Assembly: GCA_029168955.1 (NCBI GenBank)
Contig: JAPDOI010000271.1
Span: 524,001-588,000 of the forward strand
Direction: 5' to 3'
Source: Aplectana chamaeleonis
Lineage: Eukaryota > Nematoda > Chromadorea > Rhabditida > Cosmocercidae
Length of the DNA stretch: 64,000 bases
Shown: positions 22,961 through 33,896 of the stretch, one piece after another
Layout of the letters: the number at the start of each line of letters is the position of its first letter
How positions within the stretch are numbered: position 1 is the stretch's first letter
Translations under genes and position numbers: made by a program
Notes under the pieces: generated by a model
What the model was told of the DNA's origin: nothing
The model's database searches: none
What the model saw: the letters and a program-made list of their open reading frames with translations, nothing else

Positions 22961-23256
22961 TACAACAACTTCAATACTGTTTCCTGCAACCACAAAAACC
23001 TTAGTTTCGTTTATAATCAGCCTTCTTGCAAATACATTCTACTGCTGCCGGTCTTCAGAATGAGATTTGGAGTTGGTCCTTCTAATGATAGCATTACATC
23101 GCGCAGTTTTTTTGTAGGTCTTCGTATATTTATGGAGCTGTCGAAAATCACGTCCAGGTCCTGTAGCTCAGGAATGGCTGCAAGTTCGAGAAACTGCAAT
23201 CTTGAAGGCATCGAGGCTGATGGAATTAGAGGAATCGTAGAGCGACAGGCAACTGT

Positions 23257-23478
23257 ATGTCCAAAAAAGCGGCTCTTTTACCCTTGTCGGCTTTCATGAT
23301 GCGAAGCTACTTCACTTATAGTGCAATTGCTTCAGTGGTGATTTTCATTCTGTTGTTATTTTTCTTCACTCAAATTATTCTTATTGTCGCCGTTCCTAGT
23401 ATCATTGCTATTGCAGTTTATTATGTAACCGTGGGGTTTTTTAGCTGTTTAGTATTATGCTTAACTAACAATGTTTGA
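23257..23478 (+). other. Hydrophobic open frame, possible exon
   Basis: A 73-codon frame with three hydrophobic stretches (around FTYSAIASVVIFILLLFFF, IILIVAVPSIIAIAVYYV and FFSCLVLCL). It could be an exon of a membrane protein, but it matches none of the receptor exons here and I see no paired splice sites. Low support. Confidence 0.25.
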
Positions 23479-23689
23479 GGTCGAGTAAAGAGGTTTGAAA
23501 GGCTCGCTCGCGTCGTGTAGCAAGGGAACACAAAGAAGTGCCACCAACGGTGGTGCTCGTACATTCATAGAAGGGGCTATTTACAAGAAGAATTTCGTTG
23601 CAAATAGAATAATGAAAATCACAGGATGCGTAAAATTGTCAAGCTAAAAAAGCCAGTCGTCCAAAAGTGCAAGAGAAACATTTATTGAG

Positions 23690-24245
23690 GGTGATGATGC
23701 TCAACCTCATTTTGATTCAGGAATAACATCTCAGACAGTCAAGGCATAGTACGTGGCACAATAGCGTTAGTGCGCAAGAGCAAACATGGCGTACTGACTC
23801 TCGTTGTAAGCAGAAGCTGCTGGTAACGGCAGCTCATCCTGCCAATGTATGCTGGCGTTCAAACGCTCATTATCGACATCTTGTTCTGCCAACGAAGAAT
23901 GAATTTGGACCGCCACCCTCTTTGCCGGTGTTGGGTATGATCCTAGTCACAGCCAGCAGCAAGGAGGCCAATCTCGCCGCGATCCGAACATCATCTTCGC
24001 ATCGGTCCACAACGAGGAGGCTACCCACGCGATGGGCCAAGGGGATGATCATTTCAGCGTTCGAAATGAACATCCGAAAAGTGGAGCAAGGTCACCTCCT
24101 CGGTCAACAGCCTCTCAGCGAGACTATATACCTTATATACCCGCCGCAGTCGTACAAGAGGATCTGCAATGTTCATTCGTATTAGACAATTCAATGGAGG
24201 AGAGTGCCAGCAGACACTAGGAGAGAGGGGCTGGTAATATCACGC
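23690..24245. repeat. Interspersed repeat, copy 1 of 2
   Basis: Shares ordered blocks with 41730-42420: TCTCAGACAGTC at the left, GGTATGATCCT.GTCAC, CAGCAGCAAGG, TATACCC.CCGC, CAATGTTCATT and GGAGAGTG.CAGCAGAC at the right. Frames are not conserved between copies, which argues for a repeat. Termini and target duplication are not resolved. Confidence 0.65.
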
Positions 24246-24258
24246 GTGCAACGATAAA

Positions 24259-24379
24259 CAAAGCGTTAGTACGCCAGCACAAGCAGCAGGAGCTCCTGCT
24301 CGTTGGAAGCATATCCTGCTGTTACCAGCAGCTACAGCACGGGTGCTGCTTATCCCTTTGTGCCGGCGTACTAACGCTA
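24259..24379. mobile_element. Small foldback element
   Basis: AGCGTTAGTACGCCAGCACAA and its reverse complement TTGTGCCGGCGTACTAACGCT bound about 120 bp rich in GCAGC and its complement. The half-site TAGCGTTAGTGCGC also occurs at about 23763, in the neighbouring repeat. Confidence 0.55.
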
Positions 24380-24399
24380 CTGTACCGACGATGCTTAAC

Positions 24400-25580
24400 T
24401 TCACTTTGATCTGTGTCCTTGATAGCAGGATCACAAGCTAATACCGAGGTCTGAAATGTATGCTCAAATAACATCCAGTATGTGATTCCAGGACTAAATG
24501 TGAAACTTCTACAAGGTGAAAGAAATTGGTCATCAGGAGAGTCCAAATTATAGTACTGGGCGTGAGAGGTTTGGCGCAGTACCACGCGCTCACTCCTGGA
24601 AGCTTGATGCCCGCTGGTCGACAATGGTTCCAAGCCCCTAACCTTTTGCGTATAATCCTTTTTTTACAATTCCTTGAATCCGAGGGGGTATGATTTGGTT
24701 CGCTAGAACGAATGTGGGGTCTGTCTCGGGTTTTTTTGAACTTGGAGTAGGCCAAACAGATTTGTCGCTGTGCGCAGTGACATAGCCAATAATGTTATGA
24801 GATTTAGGTTTCGACATGAGGCACTAACAGTTATTACTACTCGTAGCCAGTCACAACGCTAAGATGGTTTCCCTTCTAAATATTGATGTTGTCAATATCG
24901 GCAACAGCGATGTAGCGAATTCTCGTTCTTCTACTAGTGGTACATACATATAATCATTAAAAAAAAACATTGGAAAAAGTCCCGCCAGGCTCTCGAATCC
25001 TGAGGAAGCAGCCGTGGTTCTTCAGGTAAGCATTCCTCGCTTTGCCAGTTGCATGAGGATACGCCATCGTTCTGGATATCTTTTGGGATAGTATCAATTC
25101 TTATTCAGTTAGTGATAGAAGTTGATTGTGGCATGGCACCACCTAGTTAATCAGATTTATCGTTCACATTCTCCGTACCTGAACTCTGTAGGCCGTGTTT
25201 TTGGTTTACAAATACTATGCTGTTAGCGACGAACAACGCACCGAATGAGTCATTTGCTCCAATAACTGACAAAAAGACCCCAATCTTTCGCTGGGTGTAA
25301 ATATTCGGCGTATTTCGCGAATAGCTTTTTGCTTGTGTAAATTAGCTAAATATGCAAGTTCAAACGGAGTTAAGGACTACGAACAAGATATACGAAAGGA
25401 ATTGTGTTTTGGAGCAGGTGGGACATTCAGAGGTTTTTATCAGGGGTGGTAGTAATCTGGCCATAAGTGTTATTTAATGATAATGAACACCTCCCACTAA
25501 TGTGGAGTAGACAACCATAATAATGAGAAGCCAGCCCTATGTTGATAATGAGGAACTATAACGCTGAAAACAAAATTCAC
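24400..25580. other. No recognised gene
   Basis: The minus-strand frames at 24240-24755 lack domains and overlap the foldback element. The rest is AT-rich sequence with no conserved feature that I can name. Confidence 0.35.
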
Positions 25581-25584
25581 CACG

Positions 25585-25670
25585 CCTACGGGAAGCGAAC
25601 TAGGCCATACGAGTGGAACGAGAGCAGCGCGGAATTGCACTGCGCCACAGCGCTAGACGCTCATTGCTAG
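25585..25670 (-). repeat. tRNA-derived (SINE-like) sequence
   Basis: On the minus strand GTGGCGCAGTG resembles a pol III A box and GGCCTAGTTCGCTTCCC a degenerate B box, at tRNA-like spacing. Acceptor-stem pairing is poor, so this is a tRNA relic or SINE head rather than a working tRNA. Confidence 0.4.
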
Positions 25671-25759
25671 ACCAAGCACATCAGATAGTGGTGCAGTGCA
25701 TTGTAGAAAGCTAAATCCAGCCATCAGGCTCACCCTTGCATAATGTACTCAAAAGCACG

Positions 25760-25985
25760 TTAGACTCTCAGACATGGATTCTTTTAGATTTTCATCAAAT
25801 TGTGTAGTAGACTACTCTTCTATAACTCTTGTAAAGTGCGAGATCTCAATTCCCTCTAATGTGTAGGCGAGATATAAGCGGCCATCAAAGGCGCTTCATA
25901 TATGAATGGATTTCATCCACGACTTCGGTTTCCATTCGCTTGCCCGCTCGTCTCTTTATTCTGATTCGCCCAAGGAACCGGTGAG
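25760..25985. mobile_element. Truncated TTAA element, family D
   Basis: Diverged sequence matches the terminal part of family D: TCTCAGACATGG, TTGTGTAGTAGAC, AAAGTGCGAGATCTCAATTC and GGCGAGATATAAGCGGCC. No clean end is left, and it directly precedes the mariner element. Confidence 0.5.
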
Positions 25986-25991
25986 GAACTA

Positions 25992-27245
25992 CCAGGTTGT
26001 CCAATAATTCTTGTCCGAAAATTTCACCATTTTTAATTTTTTTCAACGTTCTTGAAAAACAAGTCTAATCAACAATATAATCACCACAGTTATCCAAAAC
26101 AGTGGCCCATCGATTCGGCAGGTCGCCGATGCCCTTCGCCCAGAGCTCCGGGGGCTGCGACTCGAAGAAGTCCGCGATGTCGGATTTGAGGTTGTCGTAG
26201 TTGGTGAATTTTCTTCCGGCCAAATGGTGTTTCAGCGGGCGGAACAAGTGGTAGTCGGAGGGGGCGAGGTCCGGGGAATACGGCGGATGGGCAACCGTCT
26301 CCCAGCCGAGCGTCGCCAACTTCTGCTGGGTCTCCTTCACCACGTGGGGGCGCGCGTTGTCGTGCAGCAAGTGGACCGAGGCCCGTCGGGGACGCTTTTC
26401 TCGGATGACGGCGGCTAGTTTCTCGAGCTGATCGGTGTAGATGGAGGCGGTGACCGTCCTGCCTTGCGGGAGCAGCTCGAAGTACAGCATGCCCTTGGTG
26501 TCCCACCAGCAGCAGAACATATCTTCAGCGAGTGCAGATCGGCTTTCGGCGTCGTCGGCGGCACTTCTCCGCGCGGGATCCAGACGGCACGGCGGGCGAC
26601 GTTTTCGTAGAGGACGCAGCTCTCATCCCCAGTGACCAGGTCCTCGAGAAACTCCTTGCGATGCGGACGAAGGAGGAGGGACTGGCAGACGGCCACGCAG
26701 CCCTGCTTGTTGGCGTCCGTCAGACGGTGGGGGATCCAACGGGCCAGAACTTTGTGGCAGCCGAGTAAGTTGAGTCGATTGTGGATCGTGGACTTGCTGC
26801 AGCCGAGCGTCTTCGCCAGTTCACGGGTGGTGGCTTCCGGCTTCTCCTTGATACAGCGACGGACTTCGTCATCATCCACCGTAGAAGGCCTCCCTCTGTG
26901 CTCCCTGTCCTCGAGGCTCGTGTCTCCGCTCTCGAAACGATTGAACCAGCGGCTGACTGCGCGTTGGGACCCTGCATCCTCCTTGCACGCTCCGCAGATG
27001 TTGGCGACCGCGGTGCCCGTGTCGTTGCCCAGCAGCCACTCGTAGTACACGAACGTACGAAATCGACCTTGGTCTATTTGAGCTTGTACTGGTAGCTAGA
27101 CGCGGCGACTGCGCCTTATATACCCCTAGCGTAGAACTTTGGAGAACCTTCTAGAAGGTTCTTACACTTGCCTGATATTATAACACTTCTAGAGAAAATC
27201 ATAGAATTTTGATAACTTTCGGACAGGAATTATTGGACGGCCTGG
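25992..27245 (-). mobile_element. Mariner element, nearly complete
   Basis: 1254 bp between TA duplications at 25990-25991 and 27246-27247. Terminal inverted repeats of about 30 bp start CCAGGTTGTCCAATAATTC (left) and CCAGGCCGTCCAATAATTCC (right, read on minus). It carries one transposase gene on the minus strand. Length, TA target and the D..D34D signature place it in mariner. Hookworms are known to carry such elements (bandit of Ancylostoma caninum), but identity with it was not tested. Confidence 0.95.
26065..27078 (-). pseudogene. Mariner transposase with one frameshift and a lost start codon
   Basis: DNA-cutting transposase acting on the element ends. The N-terminal part (26415-27050) has the two helix-turn-helix regions: SRWFNRFESGDTSLEDREH with RGRP, then TTRELAKTLGCSKSTIHNRL. 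The catalytic triad is D in VTGDESC, D in LLHDNARPH and D in YSPDLAPSDYHLF, with the last two 34 residues apart. The frame shifts by one base near 26522, just before FCCWWDTKG, so the two parts are in different frames. No ATG precedes the N-terminal motif RFRTFVYYEWL; an ATA codon at 27076-27078 stands where a start would be expected. No further stops are seen, so inactivation looks recent. Confidence 0.93.
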
Positions 27246-28050
27246 TAGTTTGGTGGGAATGGTGGAATAAGATTCTCTTCGAGATCAGCATCAAATTTGA
27301 ATTTTTTTGAGCGTCCTACACCTTTAAGGCAATGTTCGCGGTAATTTTCAGTTTTTCTCCATACTATGTGTAGTTGTCTTTTTTTCGGACAAAATCCCTT
27401 TCCTGTTGTTGGTACATTCTTTGAGCATGATAATTTTTTTGTCAGGGTTTCTTTCTAGTGATCTTTGATGACACTTGCTAGATTCTACTAGGTTGCTGTT
27501 TTATCATAATAACGATTTTCCGGTAGGCTTCCATTCTTTTCGATTTTAAAGTCTGATTAAGTTACAGTTTAGAGATTAGTTTTGACGAGATGTTTTTTTA
27601 AACGGCTCTCCTTACTTCTTGTCTACGTCCTAGAACTTCAGTTTTGATGGCGAAGACACTATTTTGGTACATTATGACTGTCCGTATGGTTTATTAAGTA
27701 CAGTGTGTTTAGTACAGTTTGTTTTTGATTTGAAGTTTTCTCTGCAGATCTCAGTGATTAGAGAGAGAGGATATTTCTTGTATTGCGTGATTGTTGAACT
27801 GTTGGTTGAATAAATAGATTAGTATTATAGAAAATCAGCAAATCATATGCGGAGAATGGTGAAAATTGATATGAAAGGTAAGTTCGAGCACAGTATTACG
27901 TAATAAACGTTTAACTCAGCTAGGATCTTTACTATATATAAAGAGGATCTGTCAGTCTGTCACGGTATTTGCTCCTCGGCGCATCGTATGTCAACCGAGG
28001 TCAGCTGTGTTACGAAAAAAAGTATACGACGCACTTTCCAGGCATGACTT
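27246..28050. other. AT-rich sequence, solitary family A-like end
   Basis: TTAA at 27323-27326 is followed by GGCAATGTTCGCGGTAATTT, a diverged family A terminus without a visible partner. TATATATAAAGAGGATCTGTC at about 27934 may mark the edge of the next repeated segment. No gene is seen. Confidence 0.35.
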
Positions 28051-28069
28051 GAGAGTCAACAACGTCGCC

Positions 28070-28090
28070 GGTTTAATTACCCAAGTTTGA
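28070..28090 (+). other. SL1 spliced-leader sequence embedded in the genome
   Basis: GGTTTAATTACCCAAGTTTG plus the next A matches the first 21 of 22 bases of the nematode SL1 leader. The last leader base (G) and the GTAA donor that follows it in SL RNA genes are absent; AGCAC follows instead. No clear Sm site is found in the right place. It therefore looks like a leader fixed in DNA, for example at the 5' end of a retroposed trans-spliced mRNA, rather than an SL RNA gene. Confidence 0.65.
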
Positions 28091-28129
28091 AGCACTTTTG
28101 GCCACGCCCTGCGATCCGGCGGTCCTGCC

Positions 28130-28400
28130 CATCCGGCGGTGACCCCGGTGCCGTCAGTGACTCGCGGCGGTGTGCCGTCCGCGACGCGTGTCGGTGTGCC
28201 GGCCGCGACGCGTGCGATCGAGATTGTCAAGTGCGGGTAGCCTCCTAAAATGCCGAGGCAAATCACCAGGAGTTTCGTCACCCTCCTTAGGTCACGAGTC
28301 TCGTCGGTCCTCCCCACACTGCCTCGCCTCCTATTAGGGCGAGCCAGATCGTCAGGAGTTTCGTCACCCTCCTTAGGTCACGAGTCTCGTCAGTCCTTTC
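28130..28400. repeat. GC-rich imperfect repeats and a 46-bp direct repeat
   Basis: The stretch from 28130 to 28215 repeats GTGCCG(T/G)CCGCGACGCGTG with variations. A 46-bp block starting at AGGAGTTTCGTCACCCTCC and ending at GAGTCTCGTC.GTCCT occurs twice (about 28268-28311 and 28354-28398). The minus-strand frame RVADGTP/RVTDGTG mirrors the repeat. No protein family is recognised. Confidence 0.55.
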
Positions 28401-28604
28401 CACATTCCCTTCAGTTCGTCGTGGATGCTCCAACTAATCATCTCGATTCTCAGTTTCTCTCTTCTCATCCTCTTCTTATCCCTTCTTTCATATTCACTCT
28501 TTACCTGTCTCTATTTTCTTCAATTCCATTCCGTCAATTACAGGATCATCAGAAACGAACCTTCTATGGAATCACAGATTTTTGTTTTGTCCCAGTTGCT
28601 GAGC

Positions 28605-31600
28605 GCTGATCGCATCCTGAGAAATTCTGTGCGATATGCCCAGAAAATCTAGGATTTTTCATACAGAAAATCCGAATTTTTCATTTCTCGATGCATAGAG
28701 CTTTTTTCAGTATTGTTGGCGATGTCCTCATCCCCTTAAACGAAATTCATGGGATTTTTGAGGGCTGTATCCTGAGAGATTCTGTGAGATATGCACAGAA
28801 AATCTGAAATTTTTCATACAGAAAATCTGAATTTTTTGATTTCTCGATGCATAGAGCTTTTTTCAGCATTGTTGGCGATATCCTCATCCCCTCAAACGAA
28901 ATTTATAGTATTTTCGAGGGCTATATCCTGAGAGATTCTGTGAGATATGCATAGAGAATCTGAATTTTTTGATTTTTCGATGCATAAAGCTGTTTTCAGT
29001 ATTGTTGGCGATATCCTCATCCCTCAAACAAAATTTATAGTATTTTCGAGGGCTATTTCTTGAGAGATTCTGTGAGATATGCACAGAAATCTGAAATTTT
29101 TGATTTCTCGATGCATAAAGCTTTTTTCAGTATTGTTGGCGATATCCTCATCCCCTCAACCCAAGTTTATAGTATTTTCGAGGGCTATATCCTGAGAGAT
29201 TCTGTGAGACATGCACAGAAAATCTGAAATTTTTGATTTCTCGATGCATAAAACTTTTTTTCAGTATTGTTGGCGATATCCTCATCCCCTCAATCCAAGT
29301 TTATAGTATTTTCGAGGGCTATATCCTGAGAGATTCTGTGAGATATGCACAGAAAATCTGAAATTTTTGATTTCTCGATGCATAAAGCTTTTTTCAGTAT
29401 TGTTGGCGATATCCTCATCCCCTCAAACCAAATTTATAGTATTTTCGAGGGCTATATCCTGAGAGATTCTGTGAGATATGCACAGAAAATCTGAAATTTT
29501 CGATTTCTCGATGCATAGAGCTTTTTTCAGTATTGTTGGCGATGTCCTCATCCCTCAAACGAAATTTATAGTATTTTCGAGGGCTATATCCTGAGAGATT
29601 CTGTGAGATATGCACAGAAAATCTGAAATTTTCGATTTCTCGATGCATAGAGCTTTTTCAGTCTTTTTGGCCATCTCCTCATCCCTCAAACAAAATTTAT
29701 AGTATTTTCGAGGGCTATATCCTGAGAGATTCTGTGAGATATGCACAGAAAATCTGAAATTTTTGATTTCTCGATGCATAAAGCTTTTTTCAGTATTGTT
29801 GGCGATATCCTCATCCCCTCAATCCAAGTTTATAGTATTTTCGAGGGCTTTATACTGAGAGATTCTGTGAGATATGCACAGAAAATCTGAAATTTTTGAT
29901 TTCTCGATGCATAAAGCTTTTTTCAGTATTGTTGGCGATATCCTCATCCCTCAAACGAAATTTATAGTATTTTCGAGGGCTATATCCTGAGAGATTCTGT
30001 GAGATATGCACAGAAAATCTGAAATTTTTGATTTCTCGATGCATAGAGCTTTTTCAGTATTGTTGGCGATATCCTCATCCCTCAAACAAAATGTATAGTA
30101 TTTTCGAGGGCTATATCCTGAGAGATTCTGTGAGATATGCACAGAAAATCTGAAATTTTTGATTTCTCGATGCATAAAGCTTTTTTCAGTATTGTTGGCG
30201 ATACCCTCATCCCCTCAATCCAAGTTTATAGTATTTTCGAGGGCTATATCCTGAGAGATTCTGTGAGATATGCACAGAAAATCTGAAATTTTTCATACAA
30301 AAAATCTGAATTTTTTGATTTCTTGATGCATAAAGCTTTTTTCAGTATTGTTGGCGATACCCTCATCCCCTCAATCCAAGTTTATAGTATTTTCGAGGGC
30401 TATATCCTTAGAGATTCTGTGAGATATGCACAGAAAATCTGAAATTTTTCATACAAAAAATCTGAATTTTTTGATTTCTCGATGCATAGAGCTTTTTTCA
30501 GTATTGTTGGCGATATCCTCATCCCTCAAACTAAATTTATGGTATTGTCGAGGAGCTATATACTGAGAGATTCTGTGAGATATGCACAGAAAATCTGAAA
30601 TTTTTTCATACAGAAAATCTGAATTTTTGATTTCTCGATGCATAGAGCTTTTTCAGTATTGTTGGCGATATCCTCATCCCCTCAAACCAAATTTATAGTA
30701 ATTTTCGAGGGCTATATCCTGAGAGATTCTGTGAGATATGCAGAAAATCTGAAATTTTTCATACAGAAAATCTGAATTTTTGATTTCTCGATGCATAGAG
30801 CTTTTTTCAGTATTGTTGGCGATATCCTCATCCCCTCAAACCAAATTTATAGTATTTTCGAGGGCTATGTCCTGAGAGATTCTGTGAAGATATGCACAGA
30901 AAATCTGCAATTTTTCATACAGAAAATCTGGAAATTTTTGATTTCTCGATGCATAGAGCTTTTTTCAGTATTGTTGGCGATATCCTCATCCCCTCAAACC
31001 AAATTTATAGTATTTTTTGAGGGCTATATCCTGAGAGATTCTGTGAGATATGCACAGAAAATCTGAAATTTTTGATTTCTCGATGCATAGAGCTTTTTCA
31101 GTATTGTTGGCGATATCCTCATCCCCTCAAACCAAATTTATAGTATTTTCGAGGGCTATATCCTGAGAGATTCTGTGAGATATGCAGAGAAAATCTGAAA
31201 TTTTTCATACAGAAAAATCTGAATTTTTGATTTCTCGATGCATAGAGCTTTTTTTCAGTATTGTTGGCGATATCCTCATCCCCTCAAACCAAATTTATAG
31301 TATTTTCGAGGGCTATGTCTGAGAGAGATTCTGTGAGATATGCACAGAAAATCTGAAATTTTTTCATACAGAAAATCTGAAATTTTTGATTTCTCGATGC
31401 ATAGAGCTTTTTCAGTATTGTTGGCGATATCCTCATCCCCTCAAACCAAATTTATAGTATTTTCGAGGGCTATATCCTGAGAGATTCTGTGAGATATGCA
31501 CAGAAAATCTGAAATTTTTGATTTCTCGATGCATAGAGCTTTTTCAGTATTGTTGGCGATATCCTCATCCCCTCAAAATGAAATTTATAGTATTTTCGAG

Positions 31601-31608
31601 GGCTATAG
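28605..31608. repeat. Satellite array, about 21 monomers of about 134 bp
   Basis: Head-to-tail monomers are recognisable by TTTCTCGATGCATA.AGCTT, CAGTATTGTTGGCGATATCC, TATAGTATTTTCGAGGGCTA and GAGAGATTCTGTGAGATATG. Spacing is 130-135 bp in plain monomers and about 155-160 bp where an extra CATACAGAAAATCTGAATTT block is present. Longer monomers cluster in the later part and at the first two units. The repeated peptide frames on both strands come from the repeat and are not genes. Half-monomer sequences flank both edges (about 28615 and 31640). Confidence 0.95.
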
Positions 31609-31609
31609 C

Positions 31610-32100
31610 TCCGTTTACACCACCACAATGAAGAAAACCTGAGAAATTCTGTGTGATATGCGCAGAAAATTCGAAATTCCACCAAGTTTTGTGTAAGTAA
31701 TTTTACCTTCTAGACCTTCGCGTCCATATGAATTTTTCACAGGCAAATATTTCAGTGCGCCCATGCTTACTTCCGCATAAAAACATATACAGTCAAAGAG
31801 GGTCTTCATGACACATCCTGAGATATCTAATTATTGGTTTTCATGTCAACTGTTGTATATTACTTGAGTAGATTATGAAGTGTTTTCTCAAGCAACTTCT
31901 CCAACACATGAGGCTTTGCATTGCGATTGAAGTACCTTAATTCAAGGCTACCTTCGCTTATGTCGGCGAACTGAAGCGAGCAATAGCTTTCAATCCCCGC
32001 ATGATTTCAACACAACGTTCCTTCAATTTTGGCATAAGCTTCGGCGAACAAGACCCTTTTGTTCATTAAGCCAGAAGATTACCTGCCTATGATTGAAGGA
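31610..32100. other. No recognised gene
   Basis: A diverged satellite edge (CCTGAGAAATTCTGTGTGAT) at about 31640 is followed by unique-looking sequence with no supported exon. Confidence 0.35.
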
Positions 32101-32103
32101 AAG

Positions 32104-32271
32104 GGCCGGCGAAGCCGGCCCCTCGTTTGGCGAAGCCAAACGACCTGCGGCGTCGGCCGGCGTCAGCCGGCCGACGACAGATCATAAATGAAAGCCGGCG
32201 AAGCCGGCCCCCCCGTTTGGCGCAGCCAAACGACCAGCGGCGCAGGCCGGCGTCAGCCGGCCGGCGCCGCT
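32104..32271. repeat. Duplicated block of three GC-rich hairpins
   Basis: Each unit holds three successive perfect stem-loops. In unit 1 they are GGCCGGCGAAGCCGGCC (32104), CGTTTGGCGAAGCCAAACG (32124) and a long GCCGGC stem within CTG..CAG (32145-32180). Unit 2, about 90 bp later, repeats all three (32194, 32214, 32236-32271). Small loops are GAAG-like or GCAG-like. Open frames across it are incidental. Confidence 0.75.
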
Positions 32272-32880
32272 GGTTTCAAAATAAGTCGAGGAGAGGCGTT
32301 TCCTGTGCAGATCCTGAGGTTGATGACGTCACGAGCGTTTATTCGAGATAGGGTCACCCCGATCACTGTGGCGTTTGCGATGTTGTTCTCAATTCGAGGC
32401 CGCTCCGTTCGGTGTGGGGTTGTCGACGGCGCTCCCCATGCAGGTATCATTCCGTCGACTTTGGAGTTTGCCACCACGCTGTGTTAGCGACTCACCCCGC
32501 CCGGCATGCTTCCCGGCAAGATCGTCGAATCGTTTCACCGGGAGTCCTAAAGATACCCTAGACGACATTCAACGAAGATCGATCTAAGTCCGCTGCGCCC
32601 TCTCTTTTGCAACACTGCCTCGTGCGCTCTAACAACCACACGATCAGCGGCAGCTTCCTGTACCTGATGTTTACATGTCTTCAAATTCGAGATAAAGATG
32701 AAATTGATTTGGAGCTGATACTACCGTCCCAGTTTTTGAGGCTGATAGTCTCTTTGATTCGGGACTTGTCACTAATATGTCTGTTTTGTATCTGCAAACC
32801 AACAAACTGGCCTTCAAAGTTCAAGTACTTACGCTGTACCACGAGCACGGACATCAGGGATGCATATTTGAATGTTTGAA

Positions 32881-33420
32881 AGGCAGTGTCCACGACGAAA
32901 AAGTAGTCCGTTTCTTGGCTAAAACCTAAGCTTTGGGTCCTTTAAAGAAGGGTAAGAACGGAAATGGGAGGAAAAACGGTCAGAAGTGGGTGTAAATCTC
33001 GTGGGCCAGCCAACCCATGGGCTACCCAACCCATATCCTACGTATAACAGTTGCCCAGCATTTGTTTTACCGTAGGAACTGGCAACAAATTTCCGAATAT
33101 TCATCATCGCGAAAGGTTCTCAGATTTTAGCATGTGCATCGGCCCTCTAAAAAAATTCGGTCAGCAAATAGAAAGCAAAGTCCTTTACCTAAGAATTTTG
33201 AAGCGCGAAACCATTTCCTCGGCGTCAGGTTCGATGCGTTGTACGCAGTTTCCCGATACACAACAGGCATAATTGATTTTTTTTTGAAAAATTTCTCTAA
33301 ACAGTTTATTCCGATGTTCGAGTGTTCTTGTAGGACTTTTTCCTATTACCCTCTTCTTAGTGGACTCACCTACCCAAAAACATCGAAAACTACAATGCGG
33401 TTTTTTCGTGAAGACTGCCT
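32881..33420. mobile_element. TTAA element, family A-like, copy with divergent interior
   Basis: 540 bp with ends AGGCAGTGTCCACGACGAAA / TTTTTTCGTGAAGACTGCCT. The right flank is TCAA (33421-33424), a one-base variant of TTAA that it shares with the next element. The interior differs from the other family A copies. Confidence 0.75.
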
Positions 33421-33424
33421 TCAA

Positions 33425-33892
33425 AGGCACAGTTCAACATCATAAAAGTTTCTCTATTTTTCTGCCTCTTGAGAACGGCCCTACGCTGACTGCAATGATG
33501 CCTTTTGAATCGTAGAAGACCCCTGGGAACGGAGTTATGGGTCCTCAAATGTTGGGCTGTGGAAGCATGGTCGACGAGTTATCCGAGGCATCTATCTTCC
33601 GGGCATTGCAACCGATGTATGCGAGACGACCTGAATAAAGAGAGAGGCTTCAAAAGAAGAGAAGAACGGTGCTATTTATCGGATATCATCGGTCATCTAG
33701 TCACTATTGAACTCGAAATATTGTGGAAGGGGCGTGCCAAAGTGTCTACCTGATGTGGGCGCCCCAGGGTGTGTTCCTCTTATATCTCGCCTAATCTTAG
33801 GAATTGCGAGCTCGCACTTGGCAGGTGTTATACGGGGTGGGTCTACTTCACAATCATGTAGAAGTCTCAGAGTTCGACTATGAGCTTGGGCC
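33425..33892. mobile_element. TTAA element, family E, copy
   Basis: 468 bp starting AGGCACAGTTCAACATCAT. Interior AACGGAGTTATGGGTCCTCA, GACGAGTTATCCGAGG and GTGGGTCTACTTCACAATC is shared with the copy at 55151-55851. It shares TCAA with the left neighbour and TTAC (33893-33896) with the right neighbour. Confidence 0.75.
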
Positions 33893-33896
33893 TTTA

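Noticed and set aside
26090..26977. Alternative frames within the mariner element on both strands
   Set aside because: They are shadows of the transposase frame, which alone carries the HTH and DDD motifs.
27930..28400. Helitron 5' terminus suggested by TATATATAAAGAGGATCTGTC
   Set aside because: No matching 3' hairpin with CTRR end and no Rep/helicase sequence can be tied to it; too weak to call.
28620..31600. CRISPR-like array
   Set aside because: The repeats are contiguous monomers of about 134 bp without unique spacers, in a eukaryotic context.
28884..31685. Repeated peptide frames (MHREIKNFRFSVHISQNLS type) in the satellite
   Set aside because: They appear once per monomer, change frame with each indel and exist only because the DNA is repeated.
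32127..32351. Frame with RRRPASAGRR repeats
   Set aside because: It is the translation of the GC-rich duplicated hairpins.
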